In this document: in pieces, positions 22,694 to 33,614 of the stretch
Layout of the letters: every line of letters starts with the position of its first letter
Numbering within the stretch: position 1 is the first letter of the stretch
Origin: Ilex aquifolium
Taxonomy: Eukaryota > Streptophyta > Magnoliopsida > Aquifoliales > Aquifoliaceae
Assembly (NCBI GenBank): GCA_951799425.1
Contig: OX637401.1
Coordinates: forward strand, 30,305,780 to 30,369,779
Direction of reading: 5' to 3'
Length of the DNA: 64,000 nt
Program-made: the position numbers and the translations under genes
The notes under the pieces: generated by a model
The model's database searches: none
Seen by the model: only the letters and a program-made list of their open reading frames with translations
Told to the model about the DNA's origin: nothing

Positions 22694-24119
22694 GTCTCAA
22701 AATTTTATAAACCACACATAACAATCAAATCAATCAGAATATCTTTTACGAATCTCAAAGTTAAAATTTTGAATTATTGATCGTTGATTACTCAAAGAAG
22801 AATAAAATAATCTCCGAAATTATTTATACAAACTAGATATCCTTAAGTTCCAACATATACACCCTATGTACCTTTGAATGCAACCCTTATCTGGCCAAGA
22901 AGCTTCAAGACAATCATTGCACAAGTTGATACGAAAACTCCTAAAAAATCAATGAAAATTTGGTCACCAACAAACACGTCATTGCAAAGATCAAGTGCTT
23001 ATCCACATTAGTTGAAAACAACATGTGACCATCCTATTGGAAGTTACGTATATACCCCCTTGGTTTACATGTGTCTTTGTTTGGGTTTCATGTGGCTCAT
23101 TGTCTTTTCATAACTCAATGTACACGTATTAAGTAGGTATTAAGTAGGTTCATTAGGCATAAATGTACATAAGAAAAGTGGGAGAACGACGGGTTAGAAA
23201 AGTATATGATTGGAGAAGAAGAAAAAGAATAGAAAATGCAATCAATTTTTCTTTGAATGTGGGGTTTGACAAGTTCCTAATCTTTTTTTATTTTATTTTA
23301 TTTTATTGTATTCTTTAATTGTTTATTTTATTTTATGTTGATTTTCAATACTCGATCAAAAATTCAATTAAAGATTTCAATCAAGCAGCCGGTGAAGTGG
23401 AGTGAGAGTTCTAAATATTCGGTGTATGGGTGATGTCACTAAGCCTATCAATCATGTCGAGTGAGGTGGATTCGTATCGAATTGTAGCGGGTTATTGTCA
23501 AAAAAATATTTCATTGAAACCCAATTTGTTTATTAATTCGTATCTAACGAATCGTGTCATATTAGATTCGTTTCATGTATGAATCGTATATAATTGGTAT
23601 ATAAATGAGTAATGTCGTTTACTTTTTTTGTTTGGTTTTACTCATACTCAATTTATTTATTAATCGTACTTGGGTTGCGGGATTTCGTCCAATATTCTTG
23701 TAGATACGGGCCACCATCTCGACCTCAGTTATCAAGGTCAATACCAACGGGCCTTTGGTCCAATGATATTCCTTACCTTGTAAAGACTTTGCCTTCTTGA
23801 GATCAAAGATTCAAGCCCCTTTCCCCCCTCTCCTCTCCCAAAAAAAAAAAAAAAAAGTTATCTTAGGCGAAGGCCCACTGTACCATCTTTCTGCTCTATC
23901 CCAATATGTTTTTTAGTTGAGATTTTTAGTAGACTTTTCGGTTAATAGGTCCAACAAGTGTATATATGGCATGACAATGCTAGGTTTGTTGGACTTGGTC
24001 CAATGTTCTTGTAGCTATGGGCCAAGTGCACGACCTCAACTATCTAGGCCAAGCCCACTGTGCTATCTTTCTTCTCTAACCCAACAAGGGCAAATGACTC
24101 GAATCGTTTAAATCTGACG
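22694..24119. other. Intergenic, two related GGGCC-containing fragments and a SINE
   Basis: No gene. 23690-23735 and 23995-24065 share a phrase TCCAATATTCTTGTAG..GGGCCA..CGACCTCA, an interspersed repeat. 23450-23640 is the TCGTGTC-type relic seen elsewhere. A short SINE-like unit lies between the two fragments (separate entry). Confidence 0.4.
23752..23856 (+). mobile_element. Short tRNA-derived SINE-like unit
   Basis: A-box-like TTTGGTCCAATGATATTCC is followed by CTTGTAAAG, B-box-like AGATTCAAGCCCC and a terminal A17 run. About 100 bp. Flanks not resolved. Confidence 0.5.
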
Positions 24120-24700
24120 AATTATTTTATAATTTGATGGGTCAGACCCAAAAGGTCTGAATCCATGTTGAAGCCCAATTGTGATCAGAGATCCAAACTC
24201 ATGAAGACCCAGCAGGCCTAATGAAGCCCAAAGTGCAAAGACCCACCAAGGCTAAATCCAGAGTCCAAACCATCGGGGGCCCTCCTCCAAAAGAATTGGA
24301 ATGCAAAGGAGAAAGATGCGGCGCACGGAGAAACCCTACCTAATTAGGAAACCCCTCCCTCACGTCACCACCTCACCTCAAAACCCTAGTTCTATAAAAT
24401 GTAAAGCCCTCTCACCATCTAGGGCACGCCTCCCAAAAATACCTCATCTCCTACCCTTGCAGAACACTGTCGTTCCTTTTCCCTAAAAGCTCTGTAGCTC
24501 CGGTGACGATTATTCATCTATAAATAACACAAAAGGCCATCGTTGCCATAAAAAGTGGACGTAGGCCAAGGCCGAACCACTATAAATCTCTGTTTTACTC
24601 CTTTATTTGCCATTTTTGGTATTGATTGTTTGTTTACTGCATTTTTATATTATTTACTTGACTGTGGTGCACGAAAACCAATTTGTGCATCATCATAATT
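24120..24700 (+). mobile_element. Solo-LTR-like relic
   Basis: A non-coding block with a core-promoter-like CTATAAAATG (about 24393) and a 3' portion of the GTAGGCC..GAACCACTATAAATC type, ending in a phrase ACCAATTTGTGCATCATC shared with the relic at 48715-49022. This is the layout of a plant LTR-retrotransposon LTR. No internal coding region accompanies it. A broken fossil; family and age not fixed. Confidence 0.4.
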
Positions 24701-25205
24701 CACATTTGACTTTTTAATCATGTTAAGCATTTAAACCTACTTACCTTTTAATTTTATTTTTAATAAAAATAAAAATCACATATTTAAGTTTTAACTACAA
24801 TATATAAAACTGTGTGGGTAACCCTTGTGTTGCTATAGAGAGATTTATGCAGCGTATCATATATTTGTATCCAAGTGTATGTGCCTTTGTGTGTGTGTGT
24901 ATAAAATCTATGGACTTGATTGTATTCGGTATCTTACCTCTAAAATTTATTATTTTTGTAGGTATTTTATAATTTCTGTAGGCATTTTTACAACAAAACA
25001 ATTACTACTTTTGAAGGTGATTTACCATTTTTTGGGGTATTTTTACCACTGTTGTGGTAATTATTTTTATCACTTTTTTTTCGGTTTCACAACAGTGATA
25101 AAAATACATATAACAGTGATTAAAATACTCATAAAAATAATAAATATCAATACTGTACCAATTTTTTTATTTTTTGAGTACCATAGACAACTCCAAAATC
25201 TATAG

Positions 25206-26492
25206 CCTTGTTTAATTTGCATCTCATAAAATATTTTTTTGTTTTTAGATATAGTTTGTGGGAGAAAAGCTGTTTGGCTAACTATTTTTTGTTTTTGTTT
25301 TTAAAAAATTGAGAACAAAAAGTTTGTAGATTTAGAGAACAAGTTAAAAATATTTTGAGTATTTTTAGAAACAATTTTTTCAGAATTTAGAAATCACTAC
25401 AACCACCACCACCACCACGTCCACTCCACAACCACACTTCCACCTAGGGGTGTAACTCGACGGATTAGGCGGGTTAGACAGTCAACCCTAGCCCAACTCT
25501 AGGTATATAATCTTCAACTATAACCCTAACTCTAATCCGAGTTCAACCCGATGGACTCAACTCGAGCATTGCCCGAGTTTAATTCGGGCAGGCTCGGGTT
25601 GAATTTGGGTTTCTAATTTCAGGCTGATTTTGGGTTACTTTACGAGTTCAATTCGGGTTGACATAAACATAAACATAACATTGTTGCCAATTTAACACAA
25701 ACAGAACACATAACATGATGAACACTACTGCCATTGCCACCAGTCCACAGCTTCGACTGCAACCACCGCTACCACTGCTATAACTGCAACCATTGCTACC
25801 ACTGCAAAGCCACTGTCCACTGCCCACAAGAACCACTTACGTGTTTGAGAAAGGGAGGTGAAGACAAAGGAGGCTGAGAGAGGGCTGAGACTCTAAGATG
25901 AAGGAGGCGAAGACGAAGGAGGCTGAGAGAAGGCTGAGACTCTAAGATGACGAAGACGAAGGAGGCTGAGAGAGGGAGAAGGTGCAGGGGAGAGGGATTT
26001 GAGAGTGAGAGATAGATCTGAGAGTGAGAGAGACTGAGAGTGAGTGAGGGAGGCGAAGACGCAAACTTCATATTAACCCTGGGGATAAAAATCTAAAATT
26101 GTATTTATATATATATTAATTTGGATTGAACCCGATTTTAATATTCGGGTTCAACCCGTGAACCCGAGGCCCGCCCAAATTGAATTCGGGTTGGGGTTTT
26201 TTGACCCAAGCCCAACTTAAATATTAAAAACCCTAGTTCAAGCCCTAATTTTTGCGGGTTGAAATTGGGTTAACCCGCCTAAGTTGCAGCCCTATTTCCA
26301 CCACAACTACCGTCACCTCGTTCACCACCACCACCACCACCATTACATTTCTATTTTTATTATTTTTTGAATTACTATTCAAACAAGTTTTACTGTTTTT
26401 TATTTAGTATAACTATTTTTAGAACCATAAAATCAAACAAGTTATGTGACACAAAAATATCAAAATATTTTTTTAAACGTAAACTAAACAGG
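25206..26492. mobile_element. Fold-back hAT-like element with (CCA)n centre, host of a second hAT
   Basis: Left end CCTTGTTTAATTTGCATCTC and right end CGTAAACTAAACAGG are inverted relatives. Flanking 8-mers ATCTATAG and ACCTATAT agree at six positions. The centre has CCACCACCACC tracts. Without the nested element (25445-26294) it would be about 440 bp and matches 34542-34990 in order. Confidence 0.6.
25445..26294. mobile_element. Non-autonomous hAT nested in the fold-back element
   Basis: Ends TAGGGGTGTAACTCGACGG and GCCTAAGTTGCAGCCCTA are inverted, family as 22107-22685. Target duplication CTTCCACC (25437-25444) and TTTCCACC (26295-26302) differs at one of eight bases. The 850-bp body includes GAGAGAG-rich and GAAGGAGGC direct repeats at 25850-26060. 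No coding frame. Confidence 0.82.
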
Positions 26493-26689
26493 ACCTATAT
26501 GTCCCTGGTCTGGTTAATGGGCACACTATGGATAAGGTTAAAAAAACCTTCAGAAAAAAGAACTGGATAAGGTAGAAGGACAAGTGATATTTTTGATTTA
26601 GAAAGATTTTAACTTCCATTGAATAAACAACTGCATGAAATAAAGACACCACCAAACTGCAGTAAAAGGTCTCTGATAGGATGTTCCAA

Positions 26690-27110
26690 AGTCGAAGTAA
26701 ATGATCATATTACGATTAAAAAATTTCGTAAAAAAATCAGAGTTAAAAAAAAAATCTTAAAATTATTTGGAATATTTTTTAAAAATCTAAAAATGTCTAT
26801 TTGCAGTGACTTTCTTTTTCTTTTCTTTTTTGGTTTTTTGTGTCAAAATAAAAAATAATAATTGCATGTATATATAGATTGTGCATAATAGTTCCTAAAA
26901 TATGAATTTTAATTTTTTTTAAGTCACTAATAATATTTTATAAATATAATAAATTAAAAGTTATGTGGTACCCACAACAAAACGTCAAAAAAAATCGGAA
27001 GAAAAGTCCATAAAATCAACTTCTTGAATTAACGTAAATAAACATTTTTAGGTCCAAAAAACTACTACAGAAACTGATCCAAAAGCCAAGATTTAAATGA
27101 ATTTAAACTT
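26690..27110. repeat. Interspersed repeat, second copy of 1850-2275
   Basis: Collinear with 1850-2275: AAATTTCGTAAAAAAATCAGAG, TTGTGTCAAAATAAAAAATA, GATTGTGCATAATAG and CTTGAATTAACGTAAATAA. Non-coding. Confidence 0.55.
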
Positions 27111-28030
27111 ATTTTACTCCCAAACTTATAAAACCAACTTATTTCAATCAGGTCAAAACCACTTATTGTCTACTAGGCTTTTTTAATATTTTCTAGCATG
27201 ATGGTGATATGACATAGAAATTAAACTACATATATACTTAAGACTCTGTCGAAATAATGAGCATTGATTGTGAAGCTACCAATTTGGTATTTATTTGCTA
27301 GATATAAATGGCCTATGGGCCCCATGTTTAGTTGGAGGAAACTTTATGGCATTAGAAACTATTGAGGTTGCTTTAGTAATTTGGTAGGTAGGTCAGTTGA
27401 AGATAAGTTCAACTTGTTCAAACTTGTGTTAGGTAACTTGTGTGTTTTTTTGTTGAAGCAGCTGAGATGGTCTGAAAAAATGTAGAAACAAGTCTTTTTT
27501 TTTCTTTAAATTAAATTGATAATGGGGGAAATTATGTCAAAATGGGCCCATATAAAGAATTTAAGACAAGTTTATGTCTTCGATTATTTTTGTTCTTCTT
27601 TTAAGAATTGAAATGTTTGTAAAACACTTGAAACATCATTAATAAGAGATAAATTAGAATCGAATTGGATAGTTTGCATATATTTATAGGGAAAAGTTTA
27701 GTAAAAACTTGTATGATTGCTTCTTGCCTGTCTGAAAATATGATTTTTGATAGAACAATAGATGACATGATTCATATAGCAATTCAAATACTTGTGATAA
27801 GACTATGTTGAATTGAGTTGAGTTTTGTCCTCAAATTTTTTTTTTTTTTTGGTCACTATTGCAAAGTTTACAAGGGAGAGGGCTAATGAAGTCAGAACCC
27901 ACGACTTATCAATCCAATGACGGGTTGTGGAGCCATTAGGTCACCGTTGACTTCAAGTTTTGTCTTCAATAAGCAGAGAGAGAGAGAGAGAGAGAGAGTT
28001 CCTTTCTTTCTTTTTTTGAAAAAGGAACAC
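27111..28030. other. Intergenic with a reverse-strand SINE-like fragment
   Basis: No gene. At about 27830-27955 on the minus strand is a SINE-like unit: GGTGACCTAATGGCTCC (A-box-like), GTCGTGGGTTCTGAC (B-box-like) and a terminal A-run (T-run at 27838-27850 on plus). A (GA)n tract is at 27973-27998. Confidence 0.4.
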
Positions 28031-28470
28031 ATAACACACAAGAATTGTTGGTGCAGCTGAAATTAGTGAAGCCTTTGTAAAGGAAAGAAAGGGTTGATGT
28101 CAAGTTAAATAAGAACGCAAGATTACGTGGTTCGATAAAATTTTTACCTACATCCATATTTCTTCAATTTAATCTTACTTTATCAGAATCCAAAGAGTTA
28201 CAAGATATTTATAAGCACTAGTTAATTACTCTAATCTTGGTCCAATTAGGAGACCTAGTCCAGTACATTTGCTACATCAATTCCTGGTAAACTTTTTTAG
28301 TTTATCCAATCTTGGTAAAACTTCTCTCCTTGAAGTACATTGAAAATTATAGGCAATTTACATGCACCCATTTTCTACCGTATAGCATTTCTCGCCGTGG
28401 GACATTCCGTATTGTAGGATATTCTCTGTATCCCCAACTTATTATTTGACCCGATAACCCAACAGTAATA
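28031..28470. mobile_element. Copia-type LTR-like relic
   Basis: Contains ATTACGTGGTTCGATAAAAT followed by TTACCTACATCC and AAGAGTTACAAGATATTTAT, phrases characteristic of LTRs of plant Copia/TRIM elements. No coding region accompanies it. A broken, old fossil with unresolved ends. Confidence 0.4.
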
Positions 28471-28908
28471 CCACTGAACTTTTCAATTGACTTTTGGTAG
28501 GAAACACATTTCTATCCAAAAACATAACTCAATGAACATTATCTCTACATTAAAGTTAGCAAGGCCTAATTAATATAAACCATTCACTAATCCCAACAAA
28601 AATCAATTGACAAAGTCAATGGAAAACTTAAAAATCCAATGCAAAAGCAGAATTAAGGGAAAGAAGACACCACTTAGAAAATGTATGGAAAGGTCCATGT
28701 GAAGGAATAGATTTGCCATCTTTGAAAGTCAATATAATGCCGAAATCACAAGTCACTGCTGTTTGAATGCTAGGCACATAGCCCAGACTTCTATATAATA
28801 GCTAGCCAAATTTGAATAGCATGTGCAGGCTGGTTTGGGCAAATACAAAAACAAACATCAGTCCAGAAAGTGTGGCCGAGACTGTGGCCCTAAAAGAGAC
28901 ACGATGTG

Positions 28909-28912
<4 letters not shown>

Positions 28913-28996
<84 letters not shown>
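28913..28996. repeat. (TA)n microsatellite
   Basis: About 42 TA dinucleotides, ending directly at the terminus of the Helitron pair. A further (TA)n tract resumes at its other end (30667-30681). Confidence 0.95.
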
Positions 28997-28997
<1 letters not shown>

Positions 28998-30667
28998 TAA
29001 TTATTTTTCGTGCCTAAATGTACGGAATAATAAAAAAAATTGTCAACAATAAATATATTTGTATTCACACCCAAAATCAAATCACAAACATAAAGAAGAG
29101 ATAAAGAAATTTAAGTATCGATTGTAATGGGGGTGAGCTGTGTTAGTGGTGCTGGGCAGCAGTGATGATGGTGGGAGACGGTTATGGTTGTGGTGGGTGG
29201 TGACAATCGTGGTGGTGGTGGCAGCCGTGGATGACAACGGTGATGGTGGTAGTGGGTTTTAGGTGACGATGATGGTAGTGGCAGCCGTGGGTGACGGCGA
29301 TGGTGGTGGTGGGTGTGGGTGTGGGTGGTGGTGGTGGTGGACAACGGTGATGATGGTTGGCAGTGGTGGTGGTGGGACGACGACGGTGGTGGTGGGCGGT
29401 GACGATGGGTGTTTCTAGGCGACAGTGTGATGGGTGGTGGCAAATGGCGGCGGTGGTAAGTGTGGTGGAGGTAGGTGACAATGGGTGGCTACAATGGTGG
29501 GCGATGACGGGTGGTGGTGGTAGGTGTGGTGGGGGTGGGTGACAGTGACTAGTGGCAATGGTGGGCGACGACGGGGTGGTGGTGGGTTGTGGTAATGGGT
29601 AACAGTGGGCAATAATGATAGTGGTGGGTGCTGACAGTGGGCGACGGTGATAGTGGGATAATGGTGGTAATGGTAATAAATATATATAAGAATAACACAA
29701 TTATGGTGGTGGGTGGTGGGTGGTGGGTGGTGGCAGTGGTGGTGGTGCAGTGAGGGTGGGGTGGGGGTGCAAGTGGGGCAGTGTCGGTGGTGGGGGTGGC
29801 GGTGGCAGGGGCGGGCGGTGGCGGTGGTGGGTTGGCAATGGTAGTGGTAGTTGTGATGATCGTGGGGGTGGTGATGAGGCGGTGGGGGTGGGGCAGTGGT
29901 GGTAATAGTAGTGATGGTGGTGGGGCAGTGGTGGTAGTTGTGATGTGGAGGTGGAGGAGGAGGTGGTGGTGATAGAGAGGTGGAGGTGGAGGAGGAGGTG
30001 GTGGTGATGGTTGGACAGTGGTAGTAGTGGTGATGGTGATGGTGGCAAGGTGGTGATGGTGGTGGTGGTAAGGTGGGTGTGGTAGGGTGGTGATAGTGGT
30101 GGTGGCAGCGGCGGCGACGGTGGTGGGGGTAGGGGTGGTGGTAAGGTGGGTGTGGTAAGGTGGCGATAGTGGTACCACCACCCCTACCGCCTCACCATCA
30201 CCATCGTCGTCGTCACCACCACCACCACCACCACCACCATCCCACCACTACCCCACAACCATCCTTACTACCCCGATCCCCCCACCACCACCACCACTGC
30301 CGTCACCTTACCACTACCGTCATTGTCCCACCATTATCCCTATTACCACCACCACCATCACCACCGCTGCCGCCACCTTACCACTATCGCCATTGTCCCA
30401 CCATCATCCTTACTACCACCACTCGCACCGTCCTACCATCAATATCACCATTTCCCTCACGGCTACCACCATCACAACCAATCGTCGTCACCCATCACAA
30501 CCATCACCATCTTTCACCACCAACACTCACCTCAACTACAACCGAATGCTTAAATTCTTTTTTTTTTCCTCTATCTTTGTAATTTGATTTTAGATGTGAA
30601 TACAAATATATTTATTGTTAATCATTTTTTTTATTACTATGTACCTTCAGGCACGAGAAATAACTAA
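28997..30667. mobile_element. Inverted pair of Helitron-like elements with GGT/ACC-rich arms
   Basis: The right end is a Helitron 3' terminus on plus: hairpin GTACCTTCAGGCAC, then GAGAAATAACTAA (CTRR at 30664-30667). The left end is the same terminus on minus: its complement reads GGCACGAAAAATAATTAG, ending at 28997. Both share a subterminal AATACAAATATATTTATTGTT with the Helitrons at 54-56 kb. Between them the left arm (about 29130-30170) is GGT-rich and the right arm (30171-30550) is ACC-rich, meeting at GGTACC (30171-30176). No 5' TC terminus was seen. The His/Pro/Gly-rich open frames here are artefacts of the repeats. Confidence 0.7.
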
Positions 30668-30819
30668 TATATATATATATATGCTATATATTATAAAAAT
30701 ATATCGATGATTTCTTCTGTGAGCAGAGTAAAGTTGTGTACCGAGTATGTCATTTTTTTTATATTTGAGAATTTCATTCATAGAGATTAGGGTTAACAAT
30801 TTCTAACACCTCTCATTAA

Positions 30820-31035
30820 TTCTGTTTTTTTTTTTTTTTTTTGTTACAAGGTATCTAGGTTTGCGCTGACTACTCCTTCAAGCTTTAAGTCGGTCACTAC
30901 AATTCGAACTAGTTTAAAAACATATTTTCTGATGAAATAAGGGTGGCTGACCCTTAGAAGGTGTGCGAATTATCGAATCTAATACCTCTTATTTGCAAGA
31001 AGACAGACTGATTTCTGAATCACCCTTAAAAATTT
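30820..31035 (-). mobile_element. tRNA-derived SINE, reverse orientation
   Basis: Read on minus: B-box-like GATTCGATAATTCGC, CTTCTAAGGGTCAGCCACC, and tail GGAGTAGTCAGCGCAAACC..ATACCTTGTAAC followed by a long A-run (T-run at 30822-30841 on plus). Same family as 3290-3976. Confidence 0.6.
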
Positions 31036-31329
31036 AACACATCACAACTTAAACATAATAGGACAAGACAGAATGCTCTCTCAGCCTTATCTGTGTTACA
31101 TCATATCTAACAACAAGAAGCTTGGGATCTCTCTCTTTCAACGGAAGTTATAACATATAGTTTTAGCATAATCGTGTCACTCTGTACTACTAATACTACC
31201 TTGTCGCCTTCACAAAGGCAAAAGAGAATCACGGTTCTGTGTAGTTTTGCTGAATGCTACTCAGAATGATTGAATACAGATTGTCATCATCTACCATTAA
31301 GACTGAAATAACCAATTGCTAATCTCTAT

Positions 31330-31520
31330 TTCTTTTTAGGTCAATGGTTGGTTTATTGGCCACCTCCCCCGCTGTTAGACTGATCGAAAGTTTAAACATC
31401 GTCGTCTCCTTCTCTGTCTATTTTTTTCAAGATGGACAGTTGATTTATTGGTCATCTCTCCTGCTGTTTGACCCATCGCGGGTTTAAACATCGTCGTCTC
31501 CTTCTCTGTAATAGCGTTGG
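31330..31520 (+). repeat. Diverged tandem duplication of about 95 bp
   Basis: Two adjacent copies share TTTATTGG(C/T)CA, GCTGTT(A/T)GAC and a long identical stretch TTTAAACATCGTCGTCTCC...TTCTCTGT, at about 31336-31418 and 31438-31509. No coding role is seen. Confidence 0.65.
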
Positions 31521-32063
31521 ATCAAAAAAATATCTATACTTTCTTCCGGAAAAAAAAAAAATCAAATGTCAATCTCTCTCCAACATGGCAACTTATATAT
31601 CACATACAAAACTGGGATGGTTCTCAATCAAAGAAGCAAAACTGGGTAGCTTCCACATATTCTACATCCATCTGCTTGGAGAAATTACCAGTAATGAATC
31701 TGCCAGCATCAAATGTACACAAAGGGATCCGATTCGTCTCAATTTCAAATTTTGTCAATTTCGATCAACTTCAATACCAAATGAGTTCAACCTAAAAACG
31801 AACACGACCCAAAATTTGAAATTGAAAAAAAAAAACACGACCCGTAAGAGGATTCAGATCCTTGCATAAAGTATGCTTATGGTGAAAAAAAACACAATGG
31901 CAATTTATGTTTTTTGATGCTTTTCAAAATCACACTTGCTAAAACTACTTTCATCGGTAGTTAGCTTGCCATACTTACCATTGCCGCTCGTTGGCTGGGG
32001 ATTATACAATTTCCAGGATAAAAGGATTCATTGATACATATGCTAGAGACATCATGAATGTAC
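31521..32063. other. Intergenic, nothing identified
   Basis: Open frames of 133 and 92 residues overlap here in different frames and have low-complexity ends and no family resemblance. I see no gene. Confidence 0.4.
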
Positions 32064-32253
32064 ACCACCGAGCGCGTAGATCAGTTGGTGTGGGACTGTT
32101 CTAACTTAACCAAGGTCCTCGGTTCGAGACTTGAGAACGCAGCTGCGTTCGGTAGGGAGAGCTTTGCCGCCCTTGTGGTCCTACCCGGCTCGAATCTGGA
32201 TTAGTCGGAGCCCAATGTGGCTTCCGGACACCGAATAGTCTGACCAAAAAAAA
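32064..32253 (+). mobile_element. tRNA-derived SINE with 13-bp target duplication
   Basis: A-box GTAGATCAGTTGGTG and B-box GGTTCGAGACTTG are both near-consensus Pol III internal promoter elements. The tail GATTAGTCGGAGCCC..CCGAATAGTCTGACC ends in an A-run. Direct repeats ATCATGAATGTAC flank it exactly (32051-32063 and 32254-32266). A complete 190-bp element, probably the youngest SINE in the window. Confidence 0.92.
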
Positions 32254-32509
32254 ATCATGAATGTACTTAGCAATATTTCAACATATACAAAATTGTTAGA
32301 TGACAACTCTTTAGGATTCCTCTCTTGTCAAGATGAGAAAAAAACAGTAGAAATGCTGGTTAGTTTATTTTATTTTATGAAACTTAAAAACAAATTAAAC
32401 ATCCACAATGATCTGAAAATTTTCTATCAACATATAGTATGGTATTATTCAAACTCCAAAGTAATAATACTCTTTTTCAATTTCAATCAACTTAGTATAC
32501 ACAATATCA

Positions 32510-32862
32510 TTGTAATCAAGCGGTCTAACCAATAAGAAGGTGAAAAGTCAATTCCGAACGTAAACTCTTAGATTCGAGTCTCATTCCTCTCATTAGAATG
32601 CTATTGCGATCTATGGGTTGCCAGTTGAATATATTATGGATGGGTGAGTTTGAAAATTCGGGTCTCTTGGACGAGTTGTAAATCTAGACTTCTTGAGTTT
32701 GAATCTATGTAATTCTTTGAAACTACGCTATGAGAGATTTATCTCTCATGAATACCCTATTCTCGAAGTGGATGACCTGCTTTTGATCGGATCTGAGAAG
32801 GAATTAATCGAGGTTTACGTAAGTTGACCCGAACACCCCTGACCGTTAAAAAAAAAAAAATC
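32510..32862 (+). mobile_element. SINE with GAATTAATCGAGG tail
   Basis: Head with CGGTCTAACCAATAAGAAGG (A-box-like) and TTAGATTCGAGTCTCATT (B-box-like). A second tRNA-like segment TTGAGTTTGAATC lies near 32695. Tail AATTAATCGAGGTTTACG..CCGAACACCCCTGACCGTT plus A13. Same tail family as 19395-19620 and 33795-34128. Confidence 0.55.
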
Positions 32863-33139
32863 CGGGTACCTTAAAAAATTATTAAAAAAAACAAAAGGGT
32901 TGGTGTGAACAATTGATAGGGTCAGCTAGCCCAAATCAGTTGCCAGAAAAGGATTAAAATAAGGTGAACGCCCCAACCTTCCACACTAAATGTGAACCAA
33001 AGCATTACATCCTATACCACGTTTTCTTCCCCACATTTCATTACACACACGTATACACAGCTCTTTGCCATTAATGTCAATACAAAATAATGGTGTCCCA
33101 TTCCTTTCTCTCTCCTACCAAGGACAAAAAACTCTTCTC

Positions 33140-33294
33140 CTTCACACCAAACCCATCTCTCTATTTCTCTATATAAAGCTCCCATAACTCCTCATGTTCC
33201 CATAACTCCTCATTCTCTTCTGTGTCACTGGCAGTCAAATTTTCATACTTACCCAGAAAAAAGAAGTAAAAATTTCTTGGGGGTTTTTGTGGTT
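33140..33294 (+). promoter_or_regulatory. Core promoter and leader of CASPL1E
   Basis: CTATATAAAG at about 33169-33178 is a good TATA box. Transcription would start near 33205, leaving a leader of roughly 90 bases that includes a duplicated CCCATAACTCCTCAT (about 33181 and 33200). Confidence 0.6.
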
Positions 33295-33557
33295 ATGGAG
33301 GCTCAGAATAAGGCAAGTATTGGTGGTGTGGAAGGAAGGAACGGCAGGGAAAAAGAAGTGGGGGTGGCGAACAGTAGAGCAGTGCGGTGGTCGGAGAAGG
33401 TTTTGAGGGTTTTGGCCTTGGTGCTTACTCTGGTGGCGGCGGTGGTTGTTGGGGTTAATAAACAGTCAAAGGTTGTTCCGGTGACGCTTGGCCCTTCCCT
33501 GCCTACGGTGAATGTTTCAGTGACTGCTAAGTGGCATTACATGTCCGCCTTTGTGTG

Positions 33558-33614
<57 letters not shown>

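Noticed and set aside
24301-24486. A 61-residue Arg/Pro-rich frame
   Set aside because: Lies within an LTR-like non-coding relic.
28812-29017. Ile-Tyr repeat frames
   Set aside because: Direct translation of a (TA)n microsatellite.
29111-30587. Many His/Pro/Thr- or Gly/Val-rich open frames up to 210 residues
   Set aside because: They appear in several frames and on both strands of a GGT/ACC-rich repeat within Helitron-like DNA. No start context, splicing or conserved domain.
31468-31869. A 133-residue open frame and an overlapping 92-residue one
   Set aside because: Low-complexity ends, begins within a diverged tandem repeat, and no family resemblance; chance in AT-rich DNA is more likely.
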